Of a DNA stretch of 64,000 bases, positions 1-8,005 are shown one piece after another. A model generated the notes under the pieces. That model did not search any database, was not told the origin of the DNA, and saw only the letters and a list, made by a program, of their open reading frames with translations. Position numbers and translations under genes: made by a program. This stretch comes from CAMDPA01 sp965223035 (lineage in GTDB: Bacteria > Pseudomonadota > Alphaproteobacteria > Rhizobiales > Hyphomicrobiaceae). The stretch is taken from positions 5,642,001 through 5,706,000 of the forward strand of contig OZ244980.1 of the NCBI GenBank assembly GCA_965223035.1, written 5' to 3'. Positions within the stretch are counted from its first letter, which is position 1, and each line of letters begins with the position of its first letter.

Positions 1-1097
1 GCCGTGGCCATGCAGATCATGCGCGAGGCTTGGGTCAAGGCCCGCATGCATATGAGGGTTCGCTTGATGTCCGGATGCTCGATGATCGGCACCATCTCGC
101 CGCCGGTCGCGCCGGGGAGACGACCCTGGCGTCGTTCTTGCGCATAGGCCGCAGCATGCTGCGTCGCACGATCGGCCATCCCAACACCTTGCACACCGAC
201 CCCCAGCCGCGCCGCGTTCATCATGATGAACATGACGTTGAGCCCGCGGTTTTCCTCGCCGACCAGATAGCTGACGGCGCCATCGTTCTCGCCATATTTC
301 ATCACGCAGGTGGGGCTGGCATGGATGCCAAGCTTGTGCTCCAGCCCGGCGCAAACGACGTCGTTGTGAGCGCCGAGGGTTCCGTCCGCGTTCACCAGCC
401 GCTTGGGCACCAAGAACAACGAGATGCCACGGGTGCCAGCCGGCGCATCGGGCAACCGGGCGAGCACCATGTGGATGATGTTCTCGGTCATCTCGTGCTC
501 ACCGAAGGTGATGTAGATTTTGGTGCCGAACAGCCGGTAGGTGCCATCCGGCTGGCGTTCCGCACGCGTGCGCAGCGGACCTAAATCGGAGCCGGCATGG
601 GGCTCGGTTAAGTTCATGGTGCCGGTCCATTCGCCGGAAACCAGCTTGGGGATGTAGGTCTGCTGCAGCTCGGGTGAACCGTGCGCCGCCAGCGCATCGA
701 CCGCGGCCTGGCTCAACATCGGGCACAGCCCGAAGGCGAGATTGGCCGCGTTCCAAATCTCGCAGGTGGCCATCGATACCAGCACCGGCAGCGCCTGCCC
801 GCCCCACCGTTCCGACCCGCTCTGGGCCGTCCAACCGCCGGCGGCGTAGGCCCGGTAAGCCTCGGCGAAGCCGTCCGGCACCTCGACCCTGCCATCGACC
901 AACCGGCAGCCGGCCTGATCGCCGCTTTGGTTGATCGGTGCCAACACCTCCGTGCCGAAGCGGCCGGCCTCCTCGACAATCGCGCGAACGGTCTCCTGAT
1001 CGAGCCCGTCGTAGATCCCTCGCGCGCAAAGACCGTCAAAATCGCCGGCCGTCTTGAGCGCCAGCATGATGTCGTTTACGGGTGCTTGATAGGTCAT
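1..1097 (-). CDS. Acyl-CoA dehydrogenase, DmdC-like long form (partial)
   Basis: The frame is open from the ATG at 1097 to the window edge (365 codons), so the C-terminus lies outside. It begins MTYQAPVNDIMLAL, the N-terminal signature of the roughly 590-residue acyl-CoA dehydrogenases related to DmdC. The substrate-binding motif MNLTEPHAGSDLG lies at residues 161-173, followed by a middle beta-domain (FGTKIYITFGEHEM) and the start of the C-terminal helical domain (GVGMADRATQHAAAYAQERR). The family oxidises acyl-CoA thioesters with FAD, passing electrons to ETF. It is divergent from tsaC, 141 bp away. The family is clear; the substrate is unknown. Confidence 0.9.
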   Translation of the reverse strand, partial: MTYQAPVNDIMLALKTAGDFDGLCARGIYDGLDQETVRAIVEEAGRFGTEVLAPINQSGDQAGCRLVDGRVEVPDGFAEAYRAYAAGGWTAQSGSERWGGQALPVLVSMATCEIWNAANLAFGLCPMLSQAAVDALAAHGSPELQQTYIPKLVSGEWTGTMNLTEPHAGSDLGPLRTRAERQPDGTYRLFGTKIYITFGEHEMTENIIHMVLARLPDAPAGTRGISLFLVPKRLVNADGTLGAHNDVVCAGLEHKLGIHASPTCVMKYGENDGAVSYLVGEENRGLNVMFIMMNAARLGVGVQGVGMADRATQHAAAYAQERRQGRLPGATGGEMVPIIEHPDIKRTLICMRALTQASRMICMAT

Positions 1098-1147
1098 ATC
1101 GCTTGGTCCTGCCTGTGGCGCCAACGTCGAAGCCTAGCGGTGCAAGT

Positions 1148-1185
1148 TATAGCGTTTCGCCGTGAGCTGGAACCATGCCGCGGTC
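1148..1185. repeat. Fragment of GC-rich GCTGGAACC repeat family
   Basis: The sequence GCGTTTCGCCGTGAGCTGG followed by AACCATGCCGC matches one arm of the second interspersed repeat family found elsewhere in the window. Only this arm is recognisable, between two divergent genes. Confidence 0.4.
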
Positions 1186-1238
1186 GCGAGCGCCGCGAAA
1201 AGACATGCCATTATTGAAAGCGGTCGCACGCTGCCCCG

Positions 1239-2195
1239 ATGCCGATAAAACCCGCTACCGAGCCGTCGATCGCCGAGGCCGCGCAGGCGCTGCGCGACGG
1301 TCGGTTGGTCGCGTTTCCCACCGAAACCGTTTACGGCCTGGGCGCCGATGCCACCAATGGTCGCGCGGTCGCACGCATCTTTGTGGTGAAGGGACGGCCG
1401 CGCTTCAATCCGCTGATCGTGCATGTGCTCGATATTGAGGCCGCGCGCGCGGTCGGCCAATTCAATGCCACAGCCGAGAGCTTGGCCGCGGCGTTTTGGC
1501 CGGGACCCTTGACGCTGGTGCTCCCTCGACAATGGTCGGCTGGCATCTCGGATCTGGCGACTGCGGGCCTCGACACGATCGCCGTGCGGGTCGTCGAGCA
1601 TCCAGTCGCGCGGGCCTTGCTGCAGGCCTTCGGCGGGCCGGTGGCGGCACCTTCTGCCAATCGGTCAGGACACGTCAGCCCGACCACCGCGCACCACGTC
1701 GCGGCCGATCTCGGAGCGGCACCGGTCCTGATCCTGGACGGTGGGTCGACGGCGCACGGGCTGGAATCCAGCATCGTCGATGCGACCGGCACGACGGCAA
1801 CGATCCTGCGCCTCGGCGCCATATCACGGCAGCAGCTGGCCGAGGCGCTGGCCGCCCCAGTACTCGCCAACGGCGCGCCGCCAGCGCATCCATCGGCACC
1901 CGGCCAACTGCTTCGACATTACGCTCCGCGCGCGCAGTTGCGACTGAACGTCTGCGAGCCGCAACCGGGCGAGGGGCTGATCGCCTTCGGCGCAGCCGTC
2001 CCACGACACGACGGCGCCATGATCAACCTAAGCCCGCACGGGGATTTGGTGGAAGCGGCCGCGCGCTTGTTCTCCGCGTTGCGGGAGATGGATGATCTGC
2101 AACAGCAACGTGTTGCCGTCATGCCAATCCCTAACCAAGGGCTCGGCGAGGCCATCAATGACCGGCTGCAGCGCGCGGCGGCCGGTCGCCGTTGA
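1239..2195 (+). CDS. tsaC: L-threonylcarbamoyladenylate synthase (Sua5/TsaC long form)
   Basis: This 318-residue protein makes threonylcarbamoyl-AMP from threonine, bicarbonate and ATP, the first step of t6A37 modification of ANN-decoding tRNAs. The YrdC-like domain fills about residues 5-205: AFPTETVYGLGADA near residue 30, the nucleotide-binding KGRPRFNPLIVHV near 50, and APSANRSGHVSPT near 140. A C-terminal Sua5 domain follows (from LLRHYAPRAQL, about residue 225), so this is the two-domain form rather than the shorter E. coli TsaC. The ATG at 1239 places the usual short lead before the YrdC domain. It appears monocistronic. Confidence 0.93.
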   Translation: MPIKPATEPSIAEAAQALRDGRLVAFPTETVYGLGADATNGRAVARIFVVKGRPRFNPLIVHVLDIEAARAVGQFNATAESLAAAFWPGPLTLVLPRQWSAGISDLATAGLDTIAVRVVEHPVARALLQAFGGPVAAPSANRSGHVSPTTAHHVAADLGAAPVLILDGGSTAHGLESSIVDATGTTATILRLGAISRQQLAEALAAPVLANGAPPAHPSAPGQLLRHYAPRAQLRLNVCEPQPGEGLIAFGAAVPRHDGAMINLSPHGDLVEAAARLFSALREMDDLQQQRVAVMPIPNQGLGEAINDRLQRAAAGRR

Positions 2196-2247
2196 CAGAT
2201 GCGGGGCCCCCCGGCCCGCTTATCATCGATGGCCAAGGTCAATGGCT

Positions 2248-2404
2248 CTAGAGCAACCTGCCTTTGATCGGAATCGGAACGATCCCGATCAAAGGCAGAA
2301 AGTTGCTCACCACTTTAAGAGCGATCATCATTGCGCCTTAAATCGGAACCGCAACGCCGGTTCCAATTGCGCCGGTTCCGATTTAAGGCAGAAAGTTGCT
2401 CTAG
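2248..2404. mobile_element. CTAG-flanked palindromic miniature element, long form (copy A)
   Basis: CTAG at 2248-2251 and 2401-2404 flank a 149-bp body made of two hairpins joined by a linker (CACCACTTTAAGAGCG). The left end AGCAACCTGCC matches other copies. The right end is GGCAGAAAGTTGCT instead of the usual GGCGCGATGAT, so this copy is a chimera with a left-type end on both sides. Confidence 0.85.
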
Positions 2405-2435
2405 CGACTGGCGACCTTGAACTGCGGTCGATAGC

Positions 2436-2545
2436 GGGTCGCCGTGAGCTGGCACCCTCCCGCTCCCCGCCCGGCCCGGCCCCCGCTGGCACGCTTGGGT
2501 CGGTAGCCGCGAGGAGGAACGGACCAGCACGGCACATCCGCCTCA
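2436..2545. repeat. GC-rich GCTGGAACC-type palindromic repeat
   Basis: One arm reads GTGAGCTGGCACCCTCCCGC followed by TCCCCGCCCGGCC. A degenerate opposite arm (GAGGAGGAACGGACCAGCAC) lies about 50 bp further on. It is a member of the second repeat family and immediately follows copy A of the CTAG element. Confidence 0.5.
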
Positions 2546-2592
2546 GGCAACATTGTCGAGGCAGATATGAGATAGCGCGCGGAGCCGGCGCG

Positions 2593-3690
2593 CTAATCGG
2601 CCTCATCATCGAGCGCCTGCAAACGCTGCGTCAGTGAACGGCCGGCTTTGCCGCTGCCGGGCGTGGCTCGTCGGGCGCCCCGCCGAGCCGAAGTGTGCCG
2701 CGTAGGGGATGCCGACGATGATGCGGTGTGGGAACTGTCGACTGGTGCGGCGCGCCGCACAATGGTGACCGTCGCCTCTTCCACCTGGTCGCGATACCCC
2801 GCATAGCGGGCCGCATCGACGCGGGCACTACCATCCGACGCAGCGGTCGACACCATGGCATCCCGACTGGCAGCATCGTTGCTGTCCTTGCCCCACGCCG
2901 GCTCGGACGCACCGATGGCGGCGGATGGGTATGGCTGGGATCGGCCTGGCTTGATCACGATGATCGATTCAGCGTTGGGAGCGAGCTGCGCGACCGGAGG
3001 CGCGGGCGCGAGGCCGGTCGCTGGCATAGCCGGCTTACCCGCCGCGCAGGCGGCATCGTGAGAAGGCACGTGCCGTCGCGCCTGGTCGCGCCACTGCAGC
3101 ACGATCTGTCGGTCAGAGAGTTCAAGCAGATCGGCGACGTGATGACACTCGGCATCGCTCCAGATCGCCAGCTGCGCCAGCGTCGTGACGCCGAGCGCGC
3201 GCAAATTAAAACGTTGCGTGGCGGTGATCCCGCCCAAGCCGTCCAGCTGGTCCTGACCGACCTGTGCCACCTGCACCTCGGGCTCCATCGGCCTCGGTTT
3301 CGGCCGCATGGTGACGATCGTGGGGTCCTGTGGGACCGTCGCGGGCGCACAGGTGGCCATGTCGGCGCCGATCAACAGCTCGATCGCCTCTGCAATCCGT
3401 TGATGGGCCGCATAGATCTTGTTGTCCGCCAAAGCGGCCTGGAGGCTCGAAAGCAACGTCGCACCGTATTCGGCCTCCAGCGTCTCGCCGCTCGCCATTC
3501 GCGCCTTGAGATGGGTGAGGGCGCGCCAATTGGCGTCGTCCATCAACAGCTGTTCAAGACGCTCGCGCTCGCGGTCCAGCGCATTCAGCTGATCGCGCAT
3601 ACCGTGAACCTGAGGTAACGGCGCCTTCATCGCTGCAATTCCCTTATCGTCAATCGTGGCCAGTTTACCAGGTCGATCTTGCGACTCCAA
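2593..3690 (-). CDS. Helix-hairpin-helix protein, COG3743-like
   Basis: The protein has 365 residues. Residues about 30-110 are charged and probably helical (ALDRERERLEQLLMDDANW). Residues about 150-210 carry the recognisable part, LDGLGGITATQRFNLRALG then VTTLAQLAIWSDAECHHVADLLEL, which matches the tandem HhH fold of alphaproteobacterial COG3743-like proteins ('flap endonuclease-like'), though no nuclease residues are evident. The last 150 residues are low-complexity and end in a basic tail (ARRGARRATPGSGKAGRSL). Residue 21 (MKAPLPQV) is an alternative start at 3630. The role is unknown; nucleic-acid or protein-scaffold binding is possible. Flanks are repeats, giving no operon context. Confidence 0.65.
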   Translation of the reverse strand: MESQDRPGKLATIDDKGIAAMKAPLPQVHGMRDQLNALDRERERLEQLLMDDANWRALTHLKARMASGETLEAEYGATLLSSLQAALADNKIYAAHQRIAEAIELLIGADMATCAPATVPQDPTIVTMRPKPRPMEPEVQVAQVGQDQLDGLGGITATQRFNLRALGVTTLAQLAIWSDAECHHVADLLELSDRQIVLQWRDQARRHVPSHDAACAAGKPAMPATGLAPAPPVAQLAPNAESIIVIKPGRSQPYPSAAIGASEPAWGKDSNDAASRDAMVSTAASDGSARVDAARYAGYRDQVEEATVTIVRRAAPVDSSHTASSSASPTRHTSARRGARRATPGSGKAGRSLTQRLQALDDEAD

Positions 3691-3926
3691 CGTATTCCCT
3701 TGAAAATTCTACTATTGTTTGGGTACATGCGTTCAATTTCCGCGCGGTTCTCGCACCCGTCATCGGCGCATCGGTGACAGGGCGAACACCCTCAACCGGC
3801 CGGACGGAGGCCTTTCAGCTGCTCACCTTTCAATTAAAAGATTAATAAATCTAGTTTGCTAGAGCGGAGCCCCCAAAATCCGCCGCGCACCGCAGACGAT
3901 CCCAGCCGCAGCGAACCCAGCCTTGC
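3691..3926. other. Intergenic, nothing recognised
   Basis: This AT-richer stretch between the helix-hairpin-helix gene and the IS481-type element shows no convincing coding frame or hairpin terminator. It presumably holds the promoter of the minus-strand gene. Confidence 0.4.
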
Positions 3927-4952
3927 TGTGAACTTTCAGGACGTTGTCCGTTCGGTCCTGGCGAGAGAAGCTGATGCTGTAACAGATCAGTGATACTCGG
4001 GAGGACCGAATGGATGTCGATAACAATGCCCGTCTGACGCCGAAGGGTCGAGAGGCGATGGTTCGTGCCGCGGTGGATTAAGGGATTGAACCAGGCAGAA
4101 GCTGCGCGTTGGTTTCGCATCACCGCCAAGTCTGTCGACAAGTGGGTCAGACGGTTTCGCGCTGAAGGCCTTGCCGGTTTACAGGACCGTTCCTCCCGGC
4201 CCCATTCATTGCCAAGCCAAACCCCGCTTGCCACATGCGACGCGATCGAGGCATTGCGCCGGGATCGCACCACGCAGGACGCCATTGCCCGCTGGTTGGG
4301 CTGCAGCCGGTCGACGGTCAGCCGCATCTCAAGCGACGTGGTCTCGGTTTGCTATCAGCGCTTGAGCCAAACCAACCAAGGCCGCGCTATGAACGCGCCA
4401 CGCCCGGCGAAATCATCCACATCGACATCAAGAAGCTCGGTCGTGTCAGCAGGATAGGCCACCGCATTACAGGCGATCGCACAGGCCAATCCAACCAGCG
4501 CATGAACGGAACGGCACCAGGATGGGCATACGTTCACGTCGCCGTCGATGACAACCCGCGGGTCAGCTTCAGCGAGATCAAGAACAGCGAAAGAAAGGAG
4601 GCCGCCGTCGCCTATTACGCCAGCCTTGGCGTCAAAGTCGAACGCGTGATGACCGACAACGGCTCGTGCTACAGATCAAAGCTTTGGGCAAAGACGTGCG
4701 GAAAACTTGGCAGCAAGCACCTGCGCACCAGGCCCTCTACGCCGCAAACCAATGGCAAGGCCGAGCGCTTCATTCAGACAGCGCTTAGGCAATGGGCCTA
4801 TGGCACCGCATTTGAGAACTCAGAACAGCGCAAGGCTGACTTGCCAAGGTGGCAGCATCGCTACAACTGGCACCGCCCGCATGCTCGTCTCGGCAAGCAA
4901 ACGCCAATCAGCAGGCTCAGCCAGACCAAGGACAACCTGTTGATGCTTCACA
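3927..4952 (+). mobile_element. IS481-family insertion sequence, decayed
   Basis: Terminal inverted repeats are visible: TGTGAACTTTCAGGACGTTGT at 3927-3947 and the complement of TGTGAAGCATCAACAGGTTGT at 4932-4952, with 15 of 21 positions matching. The length (1,026 bp) fits the family. The right boundary is followed by GCTAGA, consistent with the NCTAGN target preference reported for IS481. The matching duplicate is not found directly at the left boundary, so the left junction has probably been altered. Confidence 0.75.
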
Positions 4953-4957
4953 GCTAG
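4010..4957 (+). pseudogene. IS481-family transposase, frameshifted
   Basis: The start ATG at 4010 follows a GGGAGGA ribosome site and encodes MDVDNNARLTPKGREAMVRA before a TAA at about 4079. Coding similarity continues in another frame (LNQAEAARWFRITAKSVDKW, the helix-turn-helix), then shifts again near 4330 into the rve catalytic core. Catalytic positions are recognisable: VAVDDNP, VMTDNGSCYRS and NGKAERFIQTA (D, D, E). At least two frame changes mean no intact transposase can be made. The final TAG at 4955-4957 lies just outside the right inverted repeat and is shared with the adjoining palindromic element. Confidence 0.8.
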
Positions 4958-5014
4958 ATCATCGCGCCTTTAATCGGGATCGTTCCGATTCCGATTAAAG
5001 GCAGGTTGCTCTAG
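4954..5014. mobile_element. CTAG-flanked palindromic miniature element, short form (copy B)
   Basis: CTAG at 4954-4957 and 5011-5014 flank a 53-bp body (ATCATCGCGCCTTTAATCGG ... AAAGGCAGGTTGCT) able to form one long hairpin around ATCGTTCCGAT. An IS481-type element ends one base before its left CTAG and an IS5-type element begins directly after its right CTAG. Confidence 0.88.
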
Positions 5015-6361
5015 CAGGCCGTTGAATTTGCGGCCACGATAGCATTGTTTGGCCCGTTCGCATGATGGTCTTGGGAGTGAGAACCGTTTGCGGGTCTGGT
5101 TTTGCGAGGACTGCTTACTTGTCCTACCGCCTATCGGCTACATGAGGACACCCGGTGTCGATCGTTGGGACGCCCCTTACGCCGCCGCGGCGAGCAGTCT
5201 GGGCAATCGGATCAGGTTGTAGGCGGCCATGGCGAATGTGAACTGGTGCTCGACGCGTTTGCGGCCTTTGAACTTGGTCTTGGCCAGCCCGGCGATCGTC
5301 TTTGCCCAGCCGAACGACTCCTCGATGCGCTTTCGCATGCGCTGCGAGGTGGCGTAACCGGGATGCCGGGTGGTGCGGCCATCAACGCAAGATGTTCGCC
5401 GCTTTCCCGTCTTGGTCACGGCGTCGTGGCGCGCAATGTGCGGCGTCACGTTGATGGCGCGCAGCTCGGCCGCGAACGGCTTGGCGTCATAGCCCTTGTC
5501 GGCACCGAGCGTCAGCCGGCGGGTTGAACCGGGCGCGTGATGTTCGATCATCTGGATCGCTGCTTCGCGCTCGGCCCGTCCGTTGGCTTCGGTGAGCGTG
5601 GCCTGCACGATCAGGCCCGAGCGGTTCTCCATCAGCACGTGGCCCATGAAGCAGAGCTTGGCTTCGCGGCCATTGCCTTTCCGGAACAACTTGGCATCGG
5701 GGTCGGTCGTCGAGGCGTGCGTTTGGTTTTTGCGCGGCTTGTCGCGGAAGTTCTGCTCGGAGTTGCGGCCAGCTGCCGGCGGATCGTCCGATCCGTCCTT
5801 GGCGCGGAAACGCTTCATCGAAGCCCACGCTTCGATCAACGTGCCATCGACCGAGAAGTGGTCGTCCGACAGGAACCGCTTGACGCGTGGGTGACGCAGC
5901 ACGGCTTGCAGAAACTTGGCGGCGACGTCGGCCTCCAGCAGCCGATCGCGGTTTTTAGAAAACGTCGAATGATCCCACACCGGGTCATCGATGCCGAGCC
6001 CGACGAACCAGCGAAACAGCAGATTGTCGTCGATCTGCTCGACCAGCTGGCGTTCGGACCGGACCGAGTAGAACGCCTGTAAAAGCGAGGCCCTGAGCAA
6101 ACGCTCCGGCGCGATCGAGCACCGACCCGAACCTTCGTAGAGCCGCTCGAACTCGGTATCGAGTTCGCTGAGCGCATCGTCGACGATCGCTTTGATCACC
6201 CGCAACGGGTGCTGCGCCGGCACCCGCGCTTCAAGGTCCACGGAGCTGAACAGCGCACCCGACTGGTGGTCCGATCCCCGCATCGCGCTCTCCCCGGATT
6301 AATGCAAAGATGGAATCATATTCGCCAATCGATGGCAACGTGCGAGAAATTCAACAGCCTG
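5015..6361 (-). mobile_element. IS5-family insertion sequence, apparently intact
   Basis: The ends CAGGCCGTTGAATTT (5015-5029) and AAATTCAACAGCCTG (6347-6361) form inverted repeats with 14 of 15 matches. The flanks are CTAG on the left (5011-5014) and TTAG on the right (6362-6365), compatible with the 4-bp YTAR target known for the IS5 group, with one mismatch between the copies. One uninterrupted transposase gene fills the element on the minus strand. Confidence 0.8.
5177..6283 (-). CDS. IS5-family transposase (DUF772 plus DDE domain)
   Basis: The protein has 368 residues. The N-terminal DUF772-type region (about 40-120) includes LLQAFYSVRSERQLVEQID and FRWFVGLGIDDPVWDHSTFS. The DDE catalytic positions are visible at FSVDGTLIEAW (about residue 145), LGADKGYDAKPF (about 265) and RKRIEESFGWAKTIAG (about 325), the last being the YREK-like Glu motif. 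The ATG at 6283 gives the conserved family start MRGSDHQSGALFS. The full length and intact catalytic residues suggest it may be active. It is transcribed opposite to the neighbouring IS481 remnant. Confidence 0.92.
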   Translation of the reverse strand: MRGSDHQSGALFSSVDLEARVPAQHPLRVIKAIVDDALSELDTEFERLYEGSGRCSIAPERLLRASLLQAFYSVRSERQLVEQIDDNLLFRWFVGLGIDDPVWDHSTFSKNRDRLLEADVAAKFLQAVLRHPRVKRFLSDDHFSVDGTLIEAWASMKRFRAKDGSDDPPAAGRNSEQNFRDKPRKNQTHASTTDPDAKLFRKGNGREAKLCFMGHVLMENRSGLIVQATLTEANGRAEREAAIQMIEHHAPGSTRRLTLGADKGYDAKPFAAELRAINVTPHIARHDAVTKTGKRRTSCVDGRTTRHPGYATSQRMRKRIEESFGWAKTIAGLAKTKFKGRKRVEHQFTFAMAAYNLIRLPRLLAAAA

Positions 6362-6365
6362 TTAG

Positions 6366-6590
6366 GGCGTTTAACTTCACCGCCCTCCTCGCGAAGATTC
6401 TCGGCGGTTCATCCACGGTACAGCTTCGCAGTGCCAAGTTACCCGCCATGACGGTTCGACGCCCTTCGAGGTTCAGCGCCTTTCCCTACTGCGGCGTAGA
6501 AGCGTCAGCCCGCGCCCCGACCAGCCGATCCCCATCCCCCGCGGTTGGGACGGGGCGTGGGATTACTGGCCATGAGCGGGAAACTTGCTG
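6366..6590. other. Intergenic, nothing recognised
   Basis: No supported gene or repeat is seen between the right end of the IS5-type element and the META-domain gene. Confidence 0.4.
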
Positions 6591-6986
6591 ATGAGCGCTA
6601 TGCGTTATCTGGTGATCGGGTTGGCGGTTGTCGCAATGGTGTGGCCCTCGGCCGCGCCGGAAACCCGCACCCGCCTGGCCGGAAGCCAATGGCGGCTGAT
6701 CGAAGTCGACGGCTTAGCAGCGGAAGACGCCGGGACCATTCGCTTCACCCGCACGTCGGTGCGCGGCAAAGCTGCGTGCAACCTGTTCTTCGGGGCGTTC
6801 CGAGAGAGCGACGGCAGCATTATGATTTCTGGTCTCAATACCACGCGGAAGCATTGCCTGGGCCGGATGGGTCTTGAACGCAGCACGCTTGACGCGTTCA
6901 TGCGCGTTCACAGGTTCCGCTCCTTGGACGACGGCGTGGTGTTATTGGACAAACAGGGGCGGGAGGTCGCTCGGCTCGCGGCCTGA
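6591..6986 (+). CDS. META-domain (HslJ-like) exported protein
   Basis: The product is 131 residues. An N-terminal hydrophobic segment (RYLVIGLAVVAMVWPSAA, residues 5-22) looks like a signal peptide or anchor. The rest matches the META/HslJ fold: LAGSQWRLIEVDG near residue 30, then AACNLFFGAFRES, the counterpart of the family's GCNRFFGxY motif, and a C-terminal beta strand GVVLLDKQGREVARLA. HslJ-type proteins are periplasmic or outer-membrane and linked to stress or antibiotic tolerance; no enzymatic activity is assigned. The ATG at 6591 follows GAGCGGGAAACTTGCTG; an ATG at 6603 is also possible. Confidence 0.7.
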   Translation: MSAMRYLVIGLAVVAMVWPSAAPETRTRLAGSQWRLIEVDGLAAEDAGTIRFTRTSVRGKAACNLFFGAFRESDGSIMISGLNTTRKHCLGRMGLERSTLDAFMRVHRFRSLDDGVVLLDKQGREVARLAA

Positions 6987-7009
6987 ACGAACGACGCCGA
7001 CCAGCCTAA

Positions 7010-7074
7010 TTCATTTCCGCCGCAGGCGGAAACGCCGTGCCGGGGCCGGGATGGTTCCAGCACACTCTGAAAAG
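7010..7074. repeat. GC-rich GCTGGAACC palindromic repeat, reverse orientation
   Basis: Read on the minus strand it gives TTTTCAGAGTGTGCTGGAAC then CATCCCGGCCCCGGCACGGC and a terminal TCCGCCTGCGGCGGAAATGA hairpin. It directly abuts copy C of the CTAG element. Confidence 0.6.
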
Positions 7075-7135
7075 CTAGATCATCGCGCCTTTAATCGGAA
7101 TCGTTCCGATTCCGATTAAAGGCAGGTTGCTCTAT
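7075..7135. mobile_element. CTAG-flanked palindromic miniature element, short form (copy C)
   Basis: The 53-bp body is the same as copies B and D except for scattered substitutions. The left flank is CTAG (7075-7078) and the right flank CTAT (7132-7135), one base changed. It lies in the convergent gap between the META-domain gene and 3-hydroxyanthranilate dioxygenase, where its hairpin could also stop transcription. Confidence 0.85.
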
Positions 7136-7196
7136 CGCCACCCAACGGCTCGCGCCCCGCGACGATCCCAAGCAGCGCCGCTCAATCGTCTGCGCG

Positions 7197-7751
7197 TTAA
7201 AGCTGCGCCCAGCCGGATGGTGGCTCCTTGCCCGGATGGACTGTGCCGCACTCCTTGCAGGTGCGGGCGTCGGCGTCAGCGTAGAACGCCTCATAAAGCG
7301 GCGGCAGGTCCTTAACGATATCCTGCAAGTGGACTTCGACACGGTGCACCCGCGTGCCGCAGTTGAAGCAGAACCATTCGAAACCGTCGACATCCTCGGC
7401 CCGCCGGGTGCCTTCCACGACCAGCCCGATCGATCCGGGCTCCGGTCGCTGCGGCGAATGGCGCGCGTGGGGCGGCAACAAAAATACCTCGCCTTCGCGG
7501 ATCGGCACGTCGTAGATCTTGCCACGCTCGGCGATCTTCAGCAGCATATTGCCCTTAAACTGGTAGAAGAACTCCTCGACCGGGTCGTCATGAAAATCGA
7601 CCCGTTGGTTGGGACCGCCAACGATCATCACGACCATGCCCGTCTTATGGTCGAACAGCTGCTTGTTGTTCACCGGTGGCTGCAAATGGTGCTGGTTATC
7701 CGCGATCCAAGCCTGAAAGTTGAACGGCTTGAAGGTTGCGTGCTGGGTCAT
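7197..7751 (-). CDS. nbaC: 3-hydroxyanthranilate 3,4-dioxygenase
   Basis: This 184-residue cupin enzyme opens the ring of 3-hydroxyanthranilate to 2-amino-3-carboxymuconate semialdehyde in tryptophan or 2-nitrobenzoate breakdown. Iron ligands are visible as the His and Glu of FHDDPVEEFFYQFKG (about residue 50) and the His of PPHARHSPQRPEPG (about residue 95). A rubredoxin-like site typical of bacterial enzymes ends the protein: CFNCGTRVHRVEVH and CKECGTVHPG. The ATG at 7751 follows AAGGAGAAGCC, an excellent ribosome site. No other kynurenine-pathway gene is adjacent; the ACMSD-like gene at 62.5 kb is distant. Confidence 0.93.
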   Translation of the reverse strand: MTQHATFKPFNFQAWIADNQHHLQPPVNNKQLFDHKTGMVVMIVGGPNQRVDFHDDPVEEFFYQFKGNMLLKIAERGKIYDVPIREGEVFLLPPHARHSPQRPEPGSIGLVVEGTRRAEDVDGFEWFCFNCGTRVHRVEVHLQDIVKDLPPLYEAFYADADARTCKECGTVHPGKEPPSGWAQL

Positions 7752-8005
7752 TGGCTTCTCCTTCGCGCAACGGCCGAAAGCTTGTCGTTCAACGTGCACT
7801 GAACTGCGCGCCGTTGCAAGCTCCGTCACACCCCGCACTGCACTGCGTTGCTCGGACCGGGCGTGCGGCCGGGTCGGCCGGCAATATCCGGCTTGCCGCC
7901 GGCTGCCGGACTGATTTACGCTTCAATCTCTTCATTCGAGCTTGCTCCTTTCAGATGATCGAGCTCGGCGGCGCAGCACTGTGACGGGATCTGATGAGAT
8001 CGAAT

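Noticed and set aside
30..584. 184-codon plus-strand open frame at the left edge
   Set aside because: It is antisense to the well-supported acyl-CoA dehydrogenase gene and its translation has no family-like motifs.
3859..3864. GCTAGA near 3859 as the left target duplicate of the IS481-type element
   Set aside because: It is 62 bp away from the left inverted repeat, so it cannot be the direct duplicate unless the boundary is wrong; left unassigned.
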